Source: Streptomyces sp. CB01373 | Lineage (GTDB): Bacteria; Actinomycetota; Actinomycetes; Streptomycetales; Streptomycetaceae | DNA: 64,000 nt | NCBI RefSeq assembly: GCF_002803075.1 | Contig: NZ_NNBK01000023.1 | Coordinates: 62,001 to 126,000, forward strand | Direction of reading: 5' to 3' | Shown: piece by piece, positions 29,277 to 38,313 of the stretch | Layout: each line of letters begins with the position of its first letter | Position numbering within the stretch: the first letter of the stretch is position 1 | The notes under the pieces: model-generated | Database searches by the model: none | Told to the model about the DNA's origin: nothing | Seen by the model: only the letters and a program-made list of their open reading frames with translations | Program-made: the position numbers and the translations under genes

Positions 29277-29768
29277 ATGCGTCCCTCGCTGGCCCTTCGC
29301 CGGGCGTGCCAACTCAGTGATCAGGGAAGGAGAAGCCACGCCCTTGGTGAGGCCATCCTGCGACGGGACCCGGCGGCCTCGGCGACGGAAACGGTGGCGC
29401 TCGTGCTGGGCGAGGACTCGCCGTTACCCGATACTGCCGCCGATGTGGAGGACCTCGCACTGCGGCTGCGAGGACACGTCAGCCAGCTCGGAGCTCTGAC
29501 GCCTTCGCAAGAGCCAGCTCTGCTCCGTGCGCAGCAGCTCTGTTCGGGCGGCCTCCCCGATGGCTACATGCCCAGCAGGGTTCATCTGGTCAGGCTGGCC
29601 GAGGCGACCCAAGACCTTATCGCTGCCGTGCAGGCCCACGACGTGGCCCCTGCGAAGTCGGTCCAGAGACGGCGCTGGTGGAAGCCGCCGATCAACGTGC
29701 TGCGCGGCGCGGTCTTCGCTCTCGCCCTCGCGTGCGTGGTTCTGGCCGCGTCGGTGCCCCGGACATGA
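29277..29768 (+). CDS. Hypothetical protein with C-terminal membrane segment (DUF6415-like)
   Basis: This 163-residue protein has a helical N-terminal part (DTAADVEDLALRLRGHVSQL and LHLVRLAEATQDLIAAVQAH-type spacing) similar to Streptomyces DUF6415 proteins. It ends in one hydrophobic segment (LRGAVFALALACVVLAASVP), so it is probably anchored in the membrane facing the cytoplasm. ATG 29277 has GGAG seven bases upstream. Its stop overlaps the start of a 48-residue membrane protein (ATGA), so the two are probably made together. It lies divergent from the HTH/TPR regulator. Function unknown. Confidence 0.65.
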   Translation: MRPSLALRRACQLSDQGRRSHALGEAILRRDPAASATETVALVLGEDSPLPDTAADVEDLALRLRGHVSQLGALTPSQEPALLRAQQLCSGGLPDGYMPSRVHLVRLAEATQDLIAAVQAHDVAPAKSVQRRRWWKPPINVLRGAVFALALACVVLAASVPRT

Positions 29769-29911
29769 CCGCCGCCGGGGCAGTTCTGATCGCGCTGATT
29801 CTCGGTCCCATGGCGTGGCTGGCTCTTCGTGGTGAGCGAGTAACCGACCGCATTGCTCCACGGGACGTGGATCCCCGGCCGAGGCAGAACAGTCCTCCCC
29901 CGGACCGGTAA
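29765..29911 (+). CDS. Small single-pass membrane protein, 48 residues
   Basis: ATG 29765 overlaps the previous stop by four bases. The product has one N-terminal hydrophobic helix (AGAVLIALILGPMAWLAL), then a basic, Pro-rich tail (VDPRPRQNSPPPDR). Codon use is GC-rich. The length and coupling suggest a membrane partner of the 163-residue protein. No family is recognised. Confidence 0.5.
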   Translation: MTAAGAVLIALILGPMAWLALRGERVTDRIAPRDVDPRPRQNSPPPDR

Positions 29912-30000
29912 CCACCGTGCCTCTCTCACCGACACTTCCCGGCCGCCCCGGCGGCCCCGAAGCCACCCCCGGGTCCACGGGGACTACGGAGACCCACACG

Positions 30001-31896
30001 ATGAAACGCCTCCCGCGCATCGAGCAGTACGGCCTGATCGGCGACATGCAGACCAGTGCCCACGTCTGCGACGACGGTTCGATCGACTGGCTGTGCCTGC
30101 CCCGGTTCGACTCGTCGGCCGTCTTCGCCGGCCTGCTCGGCACGCACAAGCACGGCACCTGGCAGATCGCCCCGGCCGCGCCTGGCCCCTCCGGGCCCAG
30201 AGCGGTCGCCGAGCGCCGGTACCGCGGTGACACGCTCGTCCTCGAATCGATTTGGCGCACACCGGCCGGGTCGGTCCGCGTCCTGGACTTCATGCCGCCT
30301 CGCGACGGGGCACCGCAGGTGATCCGGATCGTCGAGGGTCTGGCCGGTGAGGTGGCAATGGTTTCGGCCATGCGTCCGCGGCCGGGATACGGCAGCGTCA
30401 GCCCGTGGATCCACGAGGCCGATGGGCGCATGGTCGCGGAGGCCGGCGCGGACGCACTGTGGCTCGACACCTGCGTCCCGCAGGCGGAGAAGGACGGGGT
30501 CGTCGTCAGTGCCTTTGCCATCCGCGCCGGGCAGAGCGTGGCCTTCGTGCTCAGCTGGTGCCCGTCCCACGCACCGGCTCCGGAGATCCCCGACCCGCAC
30601 GCGGCGCTCACCGAGACGCTCGCCTTCTGGCAGGACTGGACGCAGCAGTGCACCTACGACGGCCCCTACCGTGAGGCCGTGGTCCGTTCCTTGATCGCAC
30701 TGAAGGCACTGACCTACCACCCGAGCGGCGGGATCGTCGCCGCGCCGACCACCTCGCTGCCCGAGGAGATCGGCGGCCGACGCAATTGGGACTACCGCTT
30801 CACCTGGCTGCGCGACGCCGCTACGACCCTGGCCGCGTTACTGGAGACCGGCTACCGGCAGGAGGCGCAGGCATGGCGGCGCTGGCTTCTGCGTTCCGTG
30901 GCCGGCGACCCAGAGAACCTGCAGATCATGTACGCGATCACCGGAGAGCGTGATCTTCGGGAACGGGAGTTGCCCTGGCTGCCCGGGTATGAGGGCTCGA
31001 CGCCGGTGCGGGTCGGGAACGGGGCGGCGGACCAGCTCCAGCTCGACGTGTACGGCGAGGTGATCGAGACCCTGTACCTCGCGCACGAGAGCGGTGTGGC
31101 CCACTGTGCCGACACCGCGGTGCTGCACCAGCGGCTCGTCGAGCACCTGGCACAGCGCTGGCGGGAGCCCGACGAGGGGATCTGGGAGATCCGCGGGGCA
31201 CGCCAGCACTTCGTCCACTCCAAGGTGATGGCCTGGGTGGCGATCGACCGCACCATCCGCCTGGCCGAAGCCGGCGCGCTCGACATCGACCTGGGCCGCC
31301 TGACCGAGCTGCGGGCAACCATCCACCACGAGGTCTGCACCAGGGGCTTCGATCCGGTGCGCAACACCTTTACCCAGTCCTACGGTTCCAAGGAACTCGA
31401 CGCCGCCACGCTGCTGATCCCCCGCGTTGGCTTCCTACCGCCGAACGACCCGCGCGTCATCGGCACCGTGGACGCAGTGCGCCGTGAACTCTCCACGTCT
31501 GACGGGCTTGTGCGCCGTTACCCGACCATCGGCGACCACACCGGGGTGGACGGCCTGAGCGGAGACGAGGGCACATTCGTCCTCTGCTCCTTCTGGCTCG
31601 TAGACGCCCTGGCCCTGACCGGCCGCCTCGACGAGGCCCACGCCCTGTTCGAACGCCTCCTCGCACTGCGCAACGACCTCGGCCTCCTGGCCGAGGAGTA
31701 CGACCCCGTCCAGCAGCGCCAGCTCGGCAACTTCCCGCAGGCATTCAGCCACATGGGCCTGATCCAGAGCGCCCGGCTGCTTCAACTCCTGGCGACGCAG
31801 TCCTCCCACCGCGGCGCGGTCGCGTTTCCGTCGCCCCGCTCGACCGCACGCAGCACACACAAGACCTGCGCAGACCTGACGCTGCAGCACGCCTAG
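30001..31896 (+). CDS. Glycoside hydrolase family 15 protein (trehalase/glucoamylase-like)
   Basis: This 631-residue enzyme is of the bacterial GH15 type, often trehalase or glucoamylase-like. The N-terminal beta-sandwich begins IEQYGLIGDMQTSAHVCDD and SIDWLCLPRFDSSAVFA, typical of this group. The (alpha/alpha)6 barrel follows, with RRNWDYRFTWLRDAATTL near residue 260 and the acid/base region LGLLAEEYDPVQQRQLGNFP near 565. No signal peptide is seen, so it is cytoplasmic. ATG 30001 follows GGAGA at eight bases. Upstream are two small membrane-type genes and downstream the conservon, 26 nt away, so it may be co-transcribed with it. Intracellular trehalose breakdown is the most likely role. Confidence 0.92.
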   Translation: MKRLPRIEQYGLIGDMQTSAHVCDDGSIDWLCLPRFDSSAVFAGLLGTHKHGTWQIAPAAPGPSGPRAVAERRYRGDTLVLESIWRTPAGSVRVLDFMPPRDGAPQVIRIVEGLAGEVAMVSAMRPRPGYGSVSPWIHEADGRMVAEAGADALWLDTCVPQAEKDGVVVSAFAIRAGQSVAFVLSWCPSHAPAPEIPDPHAALTETLAFWQDWTQQCTYDGPYREAVVRSLIALKALTYHPSGGIVAAPTTSLPEEIGGRRNWDYRFTWLRDAATTLAALLETGYRQEAQAWRRWLLRSVAGDPENLQIMYAITGERDLRERELPWLPGYEGSTPVRVGNGAADQLQLDVYGEVIETLYLAHESGVAHCADTAVLHQRLVEHLAQRWREPDEGIWEIRGARQHFVHSKVMAWVAIDRTIRLAEAGALDIDLGRLTELRATIHHEVCTRGFDPVRNTFTQSYGSKELDAATLLIPRVGFLPPNDPRVIGTVDAVRRELSTSDGLVRRYPTIGDHTGVDGLSGDEGTFVLCSFWLVDALALTGRLDEAHALFERLLALRNDLGLLAEEYDPVQQRQLGNFPQAFSHMGLIQSARLLQLLATQSSHRGAVAFPSPRSTARSTHKTCADLTLQHA

Positions 31897-31922
31897 CCAC
31901 CCCCACCCTGACGAGGATTCCC

Positions 31923-33437
31923 ATGCCTGACAGCGCCTTTTCGGCACGGCCGGCCGCCACCGGCCACCGCCGACGGCGGCCTCCGATCAACGCGTTCACC
32001 CTGCACCGTGTCCACCGCGCCGTCGCACTGCCCCTAGTGCTCCTTGCCGCCCTGCTGGGTGCCGCCTTCACCCTCTGGTCGGTGTCCGCGGTGGGCCCCG
32101 GCTGGCTCCTGGCCGGCCTGATCTGCGGACTCGCGGGCGTCGCCACGATGGCGGCTCGCGGAGCGCGAACGGCTGCAGGAGCCATACAGGCAGCGGCGGA
32201 GGAGGCCCGGGCAACGGCACTGGCAGCAATCGCAGGGGCAGCCGCGGCCATCGAGAAGTCGGTGCAGTGGTCGGCGGACGAGCTGTGCCGCGGGGGACGC
32301 CCGCCGCTGCCGGACCTGCAAGCGCCACCTGCCAGCCCTGACGCCGAGATTGACAAGGCGTTGAGTGCTCTCCAAGTGCGGGCCGTCGCGTCGCTGATAC
32401 GGGTGCACGACGAGTCCCAGTCCGTCGTACTCCTGGAAGTGCTGCGTCGCCTGGCCATGCGCGAGCACGCGCTGGTCGGCAAGGCGCTTGAGGCACTGAG
32501 CCAGCTGGAGATGCTGACCGACGACCCGGAGCTGCTCGCCAAGATCTTCGAGATCGATCACCTCGTGACGCGGATGCGTCGCCAGGTCGAGAGCACGGCG
32601 GTGCTGGGCGGGCAGTCTCTGCGCAGCGCGCGTCGGCCCGTTCCCGTCAAGAGCGTGCTGCGCGGCGCCGTCTCCGAGGTCGTGCAGTATCCGCGGGTGG
32701 CGGTTGCGGCGGGGTCCGTGGGCGCGGAGCTGGGCCTTCCCGGCCATATGGGTCCGGACCTGACGCACCTGCTGGCTGAGCTGATCGAGAACGCCTGTGA
32801 GTGTTCCGATCCGGCTACGAAGGTGATGGTGCGTGCGCAGCGGGTGGCGAACGGGTTGGCGGTCGAGGTCGAGGACCGGGCCATCCCCATGCATCCGCAG
32901 ACGCGGGCGCAGATGAACCACCTGCTCCAGGCCCCCGAAGAGGTCGACGTCAGCGGCCAGGTGCGAGCGGGGCAGCTCGGCTTGCTGGTCGCCGCGAAGA
33001 TCGCCCAGTCGCACGGGCTGTCCGTTCTCCTGCAGGAGAACGTGACGGGAGGCACCACCGCCCTGGTGGTCATCCCGGCACGGCTCCTAGTAGCGATTCC
33101 CTCCGTCGACGATGCGAGCGCGCTGCCCCAGGACGCCCGCCCCTTGGCGCCGCAACCGCAGCCGGTTGCCGCGACTCCAGCCACTCCGAGGCCGGGGCAG
33201 GTCCCACACCCCGGTACCGCAGGGGCTCCGGAACCCGCACGGGCAGGTCACTCTGCTGATGCGCCCGCCCTTCCCACGCGTAGACGCCAGGCCGGCACCT
33301 TCCATCCGCCACACGAGCGGGAGCAAGCCCCCGTGATCGCGGCGACGCCAGCGCTCGCAGCCGCCTTCCGCACCGGCATCCAGGCCGGCGGGCAAGCCGG
33401 TTCTCCCACCGCTTCGACAGAGCACCCCAGGACCTGA
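31923..33437 (+). CDS. cvnA: Conservon sensor kinase-like protein CvnA
   Basis: This 504-residue protein is the first gene of a Streptomyces conservon, a G-protein-coupled-like signalling module. Two membrane segments lie near residues 35-85 (LPLVLLAALLGAAFTLWSV and GWLLAGLICGLAGVATM). A cytoplasmic helical dimer region follows, then a GHKL ATPase domain with N-box HLLAELIENACECSD near 285. A disordered Pro/Ala-rich tail occupies the last 130 residues. No clear phospho-acceptor histidine is in a canonical H-box, as usual for CvnA. ATG 31923 has GAGG upstream. CvnB, CvnC and CvnD follow in order. Confidence 0.9.
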   Translation: MPDSAFSARPAATGHRRRRPPINAFTLHRVHRAVALPLVLLAALLGAAFTLWSVSAVGPGWLLAGLICGLAGVATMAARGARTAAGAIQAAAEEARATALAAIAGAAAAIEKSVQWSADELCRGGRPPLPDLQAPPASPDAEIDKALSALQVRAVASLIRVHDESQSVVLLEVLRRLAMREHALVGKALEALSQLEMLTDDPELLAKIFEIDHLVTRMRRQVESTAVLGGQSLRSARRPVPVKSVLRGAVSEVVQYPRVAVAAGSVGAELGLPGHMGPDLTHLLAELIENACECSDPATKVMVRAQRVANGLAVEVEDRAIPMHPQTRAQMNHLLQAPEEVDVSGQVRAGQLGLLVAAKIAQSHGLSVLLQENVTGGTTALVVIPARLLVAIPSVDDASALPQDARPLAPQPQPVAATPATPRPGQVPHPGTAGAPEPARAGHSADAPALPTRRRQAGTFHPPHEREQAPVIAATPALAAAFRTGIQAGGQAGSPTASTEHPRT

Positions 33438-33507
33438 ACCTCGTCCCTCCACGTTCCCGGTGGCCGTTACATCCGCTGGCCCTTCCCCCCTTTCTGGAGC
33501 GATCCCT

Positions 33508-34023
33508 ATGAGTACCCACCCCGCGATGAACAACGTGACCGGCGACGCACCCGCAACCGAGACAACGGCAAGCGGACAGCGGGACAACATGGCGTGGCTG
33601 CTGCGGCAGTTCGCCTCCGACACGACGGGCGTCACGCACGCCGTCCTGCTCTCGCGGGACGGACTGCGGCTGCTGGACAGCGACGTCGACAAGGACTGGG
33701 CGGACGAACTGTCGGCCGCCATCAGCGGAGTGGCCTCACTCGCGGCGAACATCACCGGTCCCACCCACAAGAAGAGGTCGGCGAGGCAGGTCGTCATCGA
33801 GCGAGACGACTGTCTGATCTTCGTCCAGAGTTCCGGTCGCAGCGCGGCCTTCGAGGGCCATCCCGGCAACGAACGGGGAGTGGTGGACACGGTCCTCGCG
33901 GTGATCGCGACCATGGACGCCGATGCCGGCACCGTCGGGTTCGAGATGGGGCGCCTGGTGCAGAAGTTCGCCCCCTACATGCAGATCCCCGTGCGCGTCG
34001 GCACGGGTGATGAGGTCCGGTGA
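33508..34023 (+). CDS. cvnB: Conservon roadblock/LC7 protein CvnB
   Basis: This 171-residue protein is of the roadblock/LC7 fold, which in conservons regulates the GTPase CvnD as an MglB-like activator. The fold runs from MAWLLRQFASDTTGVTHAVL through LSRDGLRLLDSD to QVVIERDDCLIFVQSS and ends near residue 140. ATG 33508 is preceded by GGAG. Its last four bases overlap the start of cvnC (GTGA), so the two are translationally coupled. Confidence 0.92.
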   Translation: MSTHPAMNNVTGDAPATETTASGQRDNMAWLLRQFASDTTGVTHAVLLSRDGLRLLDSDVDKDWADELSAAISGVASLAANITGPTHKKRSARQVVIERDDCLIFVQSSGRSAAFEGHPGNERGVVDTVLAVIATMDADAGTVGFEMGRLVQKFAPYMQIPVRVGTGDEVR

Positions 34024-34424
34024 CCGCACACGGGAGCGCGGCCGAGGATTCGACATTCGTGCGGACCTACACCCTGACGCGCGGTCGCACCCGGCCACGG
34101 CATCTGCTCGGCCTGGACACGGTGCTGGACGCCGGACCCGGGCGGCCCGGCCCGGGCCAGGCCGAAGAATGCGCAGAGATCCTCGCCCTGTGCCGGGAGC
34201 ACCGGCGTTCGGTGACCGAGCTGGCGGGCCGACTCGGCCGTCCCGTAACCGCCGTCAAGATCCTCATCTCCGACCTCCTGGACGCCGACGCCCTGGTCGT
34301 CCCCGTCACCGCCTATGCCGCGTCCGACGCGCATGCACGTCCCTCTGCACAACTGCTGGCGGCCCTATCTGCGGGCCTGAAGAGGAAGTGGCCCGATGCC
34401 ATCGCCTACCCCCAGGCCGGGTGA
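34020..34424 (+). CDS. cvnC: Conservon DUF742 protein CvnC
   Basis: This 134-residue DUF742 protein has the family start FVRTYTLTRGRTRP and a winged-helix-like part RRSVTELAGRLGRPVTAVKI followed by ISDLLDADALVV. Conservon CvnC proteins link the sensor to the GTPase and may bind DNA, though this is unproven. The GTG start overlaps cvnB. The 3' end overlaps the cvnD start by 29 nt, so production is tied to the other conservon parts. Confidence 0.9.
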   Translation: MTAHGSAAEDSTFVRTYTLTRGRTRPRHLLGLDTVLDAGPGRPGPGQAEECAEILALCREHRRSVTELAGRLGRPVTAVKILISDLLDADALVVPVTAYAASDAHARPSAQLLAALSAGLKRKWPDAIAYPQAG

Positions 34425-35064
34425 CCCGGCCGTGGTGCTGCGGCCGTCGTCGCGCCCGCGTACCGGTGCACCGACCGTGCTTAAGGTCGTGATCGCTGGC
34501 GGTTTCGGCGCGGGCAAGACCACCGCCGTGGGTGCCGTCAGTGAGATCACGCCGCTGAGCACGGAGGAGTACCTGACCGAGGCGAGCGCGGACGTGGACA
34601 GCCTGGCGGGCGTCGAGGCCAAGCAGACCACCACGGTCGCCTTCGACTTCGGTCGCCTCAACCTGCCCGACGCGCCCGTGCCCCTGGAATTGTTCCTGTT
34701 CGGCACGCCCGGCCAGGACCGGTTCGTCGACCTCTGGTACGACCTCTGTCGCGGAGCCGTCGGCGCGGTCGTCCTGGTCGACACCCGACGCCTGGAAAGC
34801 AGCTTCACCCCCGTCGGTTTCTTCGAGGACATCGGCCTGCCCTTCGTCGTCGCGGTGAACCAGTTCGACGGAGCACATCGTTACCACCCCGATGAGGTCC
34901 GCACCGCCCTCGAACTGCCCGCCTCTGTGCCGGTGGTCACCTGCGACGCCCGCGATCCGAACCACGTCGCTGGCGTTCTGCTGACCCTCGTTGGTCACGC
35001 CTTGAAGAGCGCGTCGGCAAGCCCCGCTCGCCCCGCATCCACTACCACTTTTCAGGACGCCTGA
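34396..35064 (+). CDS. cvnD: Conservon small GTPase CvnD
   Basis: This 222-residue MglA/Ras-like GTPase is the output switch of the conservon. Nucleotide-binding motifs are G1 GGFGAGKTT near residue 35, G3 FGTPGQDRF near 97, and G4 NQFD near 155 (the N/TKxD equivalent). A Pro/Ala-rich N-terminus of about 28 residues precedes the fold. ATG 34396 lies inside the end of cvnC. Its TGA overlaps the ATG of the next gene (TGATG), extending the operon. Partners are CvnB (activator) and probably the GAF protein downstream. Confidence 0.92.
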   Translation: MPSPTPRPGDPAVVLRPSSRPRTGAPTVLKVVIAGGFGAGKTTAVGAVSEITPLSTEEYLTEASADVDSLAGVEAKQTTTVAFDFGRLNLPDAPVPLELFLFGTPGQDRFVDLWYDLCRGAVGAVVLVDTRRLESSFTPVGFFEDIGLPFVVAVNQFDGAHRYHPDEVRTALELPASVPVVTCDARDPNHVAGVLLTLVGHALKSASASPARPASTTTFQDA

Positions 35065-35705
35065 TGTCGTATCAGCCCAACGACCCCTACCGCGCGCGGC
35101 AGACCGCCCCCCTCACGCAGTCGCTGCCGCGACGTACCATGCGGGACGTCACCCACGGGCCATCCCTCCCCGCCGGCGCCGCCGTCCCCGTCCCGCAGGC
35201 CCAGCAGGCGACCGAGCTGGCGCAGCGGTACGAGCTGCTGGATCGCCTAGGCGTGCCCACCGCTGCCAGCGAGGACTTCGACGAACTGGCCCGCGACATG
35301 GCAACACAAGCCGGGTTCCTGTACGGCTTCGTCAACCTCTTCCTGGAGGAGCAGACCTTCGTCGGGCTGCACCAGCCGTCCGCGGACAGCGGGTACGTCA
35401 TCGTCGGCCGCACCATGAGCCGCGACCACGGCTGGTGCCCGGAGGTCATGGCCCGCAAGAAGGCCCTTCCGCTGCACGACGTGCACGCCAGCCCGCGCTT
35501 CAGCGGCAACCCCGTGGTCGACGCGGTCGGGATCCGCTCCTACTTCGGTGCCCCGCTCATCCACGACAGCGGCACCGTGCTGGGCACGGTGTGCGTCATC
35601 GACCCCGAGAAGCGGCCCCTGAGCGAGGCCCGACGGCTGAGAGACATCGTCATCAACGCAGGCGTCCGGGTGATGGACCACATCGCCCGCGCGCCCGTCC
35701 GCTAG
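35064..35705 (+). CDS. GAF-domain protein of the conservon operon
   Basis: This 213-residue protein has one GAF domain (about residues 55-205: RYELLDRLGVPTAASEDFDE, FLEEQTFVGLHQP, IRSYFGAPLIHDSGTVLGTV, CVIDPEKRPLSEARRLRDI). The layout resembles the GAF proteins that accompany some conservons and could bind a ligand, nucleotide or redox cofactor. The first 50 residues are Pro/Gln-rich and disordered. ATG 35064 overlaps the stop of cvnD by one base. A single pair of Cys (HGWCPEV and TVCVIDP) could make it redox-sensitive, but this is speculative. Confidence 0.88.
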   Translation: MSYQPNDPYRARQTAPLTQSLPRRTMRDVTHGPSLPAGAAVPVPQAQQATELAQRYELLDRLGVPTAASEDFDELARDMATQAGFLYGFVNLFLEEQTFVGLHQPSADSGYVIVGRTMSRDHGWCPEVMARKKALPLHDVHASPRFSGNPVVDAVGIRSYFGAPLIHDSGTVLGTVCVIDPEKRPLSEARRLRDIVINAGVRVMDHIARAPVR

Positions 35706-35792
35706 TCCGTTGCACGACCCCCTACCCGGGAGCCGCAGGCGATCCCCGGCCGCTCCACCGTGCGACCTTCATCCAGGGAGAGGGAGAGGACC

Positions 35793-37046
35793 ATGCCCGC
35801 CACACCCACCACGCCGCCGCCGGCGCTGCGCCCCTATCTCAACGCCCGCCACGAACTGCTGTGGGACGAGGCGGACGCCTTCGCGGCCGAGCACATCGCG
35901 CCGCGCGCCGCACGCATGGAGGCCGCCCCCGGCAGGGTGGAGCGCAAGGTCGCCGACCTGATGGCCGCACGACGCTGGTTCGCCGTCAGCGTCCCGTCCT
36001 CCTTCGGCGGGCTGGACGCCGGACACGTGGCCAAGACAATCCTCGTCCACCGCATTGCCCGCGTCTCGGCGGCTGCGGCGGCCATCCTCCAGGCCACGCT
36101 GATCCCCGTCGGCGCCCTGCTGCACTTCGCCACCTACGAGCAGAAGGGCCGCTGGCTGCCCCGCGTAGCGGACGGTTCACTGCTCTTATCGATCGCCGTG
36201 ACCGAACCGCGAGCCGGCGGACACATCGGCGGCATCGAGACCATCGCCGAGCACGTCGGCAACGAATGGGTGATCACCGGCAGCAAAATCCACATCGGGA
36301 ATAGCCACCTCGCGGGAGCCCACCTCGTGGTCGCCCGGACCGCCAAGGCAGGCGTGAGCACCTCCCAGGCGCTGACCGCGTTCATGGTCGAATCCAAGCG
36401 CCGAGGGCTCTCAGTCGCCGACCACCGTCCCGGCCTCGGCCTGCACGGCTTCTCCGCCGGCCGCCTCGACCTCGATCATGTCCGTATCCCCGAGGAAAAC
36501 GTGGTCGGAGAGATCGGCCAGGGGCTGGGCGTAGCGCAGAGCAGCAGCATCCTGTACGGCCGTCCCAACCTGGCCGCAGTCAGCCTGGGAATACACGAGG
36601 CAGTCGTGGCCACCTCGACCGCTTACCTCAAGACGCGCTCCCGCTACCGGGGCGCCCTCTCCGATCTGCCGGTTCTGCGGGACCGCATCGGTGACATGGA
36701 GGCCCGCCTGCGCGCCGGGCGAATCCTGGCCTATCAGTCCGTGCACCTCCTCGACCAGGGCCTGCCCTGCGACACCGACCTGATCAACGCCAAGTACCTC
36801 GGCCACCAGTGGGCGATGCAGTCAACCCAGGACGCCATGGAGCTGCACGGCGCCCATGCCCTCAACGGCGACTACATCCTCCAGCGCCTGTGGCGCGACA
36901 TCCAGTTCACCTACCCACCGGCCGGAACCGGCGAAGTCCAGCGCATACGCCTCGCCGACGCCGCCTTCGACGAGGCCCACATCCAGTGGTCAGAACGTCT
37001 CGCCGCCGAAGCGGCGTGGGCCCGCCCCGACCCGACAGCCGCATGA
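35793..37046 (+). CDS. Acyl-CoA-dehydrogenase-like flavoprotein lacking the usual catalytic Glu
   Basis: This 417-residue protein has the acyl-CoA dehydrogenase fold. It shows SSFGGLDAGHVAK in place of the usual PE.yGG.g, IAVTEPRAGGHIGGI as the FAD signature, LDLDHVRIPEENVVGE, SVHLLDQGLPCDTDLINAKY and AMELHGAHALNGDYILQRLW. Where the catalytic glutamate usually stands (EGT), the sequence is YPPAGTGEVQR, so Ala replaces Glu. Either it does not dehydrogenate acyl-CoA, or the base comes from elsewhere as in isovaleryl-CoA type enzymes. ATG 35793 has AGGGAGAGGA just upstream. It lies in the conservon operon, 87 nt after the GAF gene. Confidence 0.85.
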   Translation: MPATPTTPPPALRPYLNARHELLWDEADAFAAEHIAPRAARMEAAPGRVERKVADLMAARRWFAVSVPSSFGGLDAGHVAKTILVHRIARVSAAAAAILQATLIPVGALLHFATYEQKGRWLPRVADGSLLLSIAVTEPRAGGHIGGIETIAEHVGNEWVITGSKIHIGNSHLAGAHLVVARTAKAGVSTSQALTAFMVESKRRGLSVADHRPGLGLHGFSAGRLDLDHVRIPEENVVGEIGQGLGVAQSSSILYGRPNLAAVSLGIHEAVVATSTAYLKTRSRYRGALSDLPVLRDRIGDMEARLRAGRILAYQSVHLLDQGLPCDTDLINAKYLGHQWAMQSTQDAMELHGAHALNGDYILQRLWRDIQFTYPPAGTGEVQRIRLADAAFDEAHIQWSERLAAEAAWARPDPTAA

Positions 37047-37174
37047 GCCCCCGTGTGCGGCGCCCCGTGAATCCAGACCGCCGCGCACGGGCCCGTGTCG
37101 CCGGCCCCCGTCCCCCGCGGGGTCCGGCGACACCCCACCCGATATCCCTCAACCCAGCCGCGAAAGAGACACCC

Positions 37175-37666
37175 GTGACCCCGCGCATGATGACCAGCGC
37201 ACCGATCACCCCCCTGACCCCGACCCAGCAGCGCGTCGCCCAGCACCTCGTGGACGGCCTCGGCCCTCAAGAGATCGCCGCGAGGACCGGGCTGTCGGCC
37301 GTGACCGTCCGCCAGTACGTACGCGACATCCGGGAGAGCCTCCACTGCCCGCCCCGCTGCAAGCCCCCGGTGATCGTGCACTTCCTGTGCAACGCCCGGC
37401 AGGTCGCTCCGCCCACAACGGACAGGCCAATGCCGGAACTCAGTCCAGAGCAGCAACTGTTGCTGCGGGCGGTCGCTGAGCACAGCAATCCCAGCGGCAT
37501 TGCTGCCATAGCCAAGATCGCGCCCGCCGACGTGCGAGCCGCACATGACGAACTGCTCGACAAGACCGGGGCGGCCAACACCACCCAACTTGTCGCCTGG
37601 GCCCACGCGTGGGGCCTGTTGGGCGCCAGGCGGGCCACCACGATGGAGAGCGGAGCGAGCCAGTGA
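37175..37666 (+). CDS. Small regulator with two LuxR-type HTH-like segments
   Basis: This 163-residue protein has two copies of a LuxR/GerE-like helix-turn-helix. The first is TPTQQRVAQHLVDGLGPQEI followed by AARTGLSAVTVRQYVRDI (residues 15-52). The second is SPEQQLLLRAVAEHSNPSGI and AAIAKIAPADVRAAHDELLD, ending with an ANTTQLVAWAHAWGLL helix. The second copy looks weaker. There is no receiver or ligand domain. GTG 37175 (VTPRMMTS) is preferred; the frame is open much further upstream, antisense to nothing known and overlapping the previous gene. Its stop overlaps the next start (GTGA). Confidence 0.7.
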   Translation: MTPRMMTSAPITPLTPTQQRVAQHLVDGLGPQEIAARTGLSAVTVRQYVRDIRESLHCPPRCKPPVIVHFLCNARQVAPPTTDRPMPELSPEQQLLLRAVAEHSNPSGIAAIAKIAPADVRAAHDELLDKTGAANTTQLVAWAHAWGLLGARRATTMESGASQ

Positions 37667-38313
37667 ATGCCTCACCCGCTTCTGCGGCCATCGAGTCCTC
37701 CCCCGCGCCTCGAGGCCAGTGCGCGAAAGGGTTACCGGCCGTGTACGAGATGCGGTCGTTGCGCACCGACGCCGAACGGGACGAGGCCGCGGCCCTCGTC
37801 CAGGACCGTCAGCGCTGGCTCGCCATGCGCGGGGTGCCTACACCGGCCCGGTCCGATATCCCGGCCCTGTTCCGCGCCCCGCAGGTGAAACCGGCTGGAC
37901 TGTTCGAGGACGGGCTGCTGCTGGCCTGCATGATCCCGCAACGCGGGCCCGACCTCGGATGGGGCGAAGGCCCGTGCCTCTTCCTGAACTGCGTCCACAC
38001 CCTGCCCGGTCACTCCGATGACACCGTCCGGCTGATCACTCTGTGGGCCTCCGACTTCGCCGCCCGGCTTGAGGTACCGCTTGTGCGGGCCGAGGCCATG
38101 GCCCGCCATCCTCTCGACGTCGATCCGATCGCCACATTCCTTCGTCGGCTCACCGACATGGGCTGGGACGTCCGTGGATCGGGCACCGGACAGCACCATG
38201 AGCGAGTCGCGCGCCTCGAACTCACCGCTGAGCTTCGGCCTGGGCTGAGCGCGCTCATCGGCTGCCAGGTCCACGAGCCGCAGTCCGCCGCCGACCAGCG
38301 GAGTATCGCGTGA
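37663..38313 (+). CDS. GNAT-like acetyltransferase
   Basis: This 216-residue protein has a GNAT-like layout seen in several Streptomyces acetyltransferases: MRSLRTDAERDEAAALVQDR at the start, RWLAMRGVPTPARSDIPALF and GLFEDGLLLACMIPQRGPDL in the middle, and LRLITLWASDFAARLEVPLV-like strands later. The classical R-x-x-G-x-G/A acetyl-CoA loop is not clear, so the assignment is tentative. GTG 37663 and the stop at 38313 each overlap the neighbours by four bases, placing it firmly in the operon. Confidence 0.6.
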   Translation: MNASPASAAIESSPAPRGQCAKGLPAVYEMRSLRTDAERDEAAALVQDRQRWLAMRGVPTPARSDIPALFRAPQVKPAGLFEDGLLLACMIPQRGPDLGWGEGPCLFLNCVHTLPGHSDDTVRLITLWASDFAARLEVPLVRAEAMARHPLDVDPIATFLRRLTDMGWDVRGSGTGQHHERVARLELTAELRPGLSALIGCQVHEPQSAADQRSIA

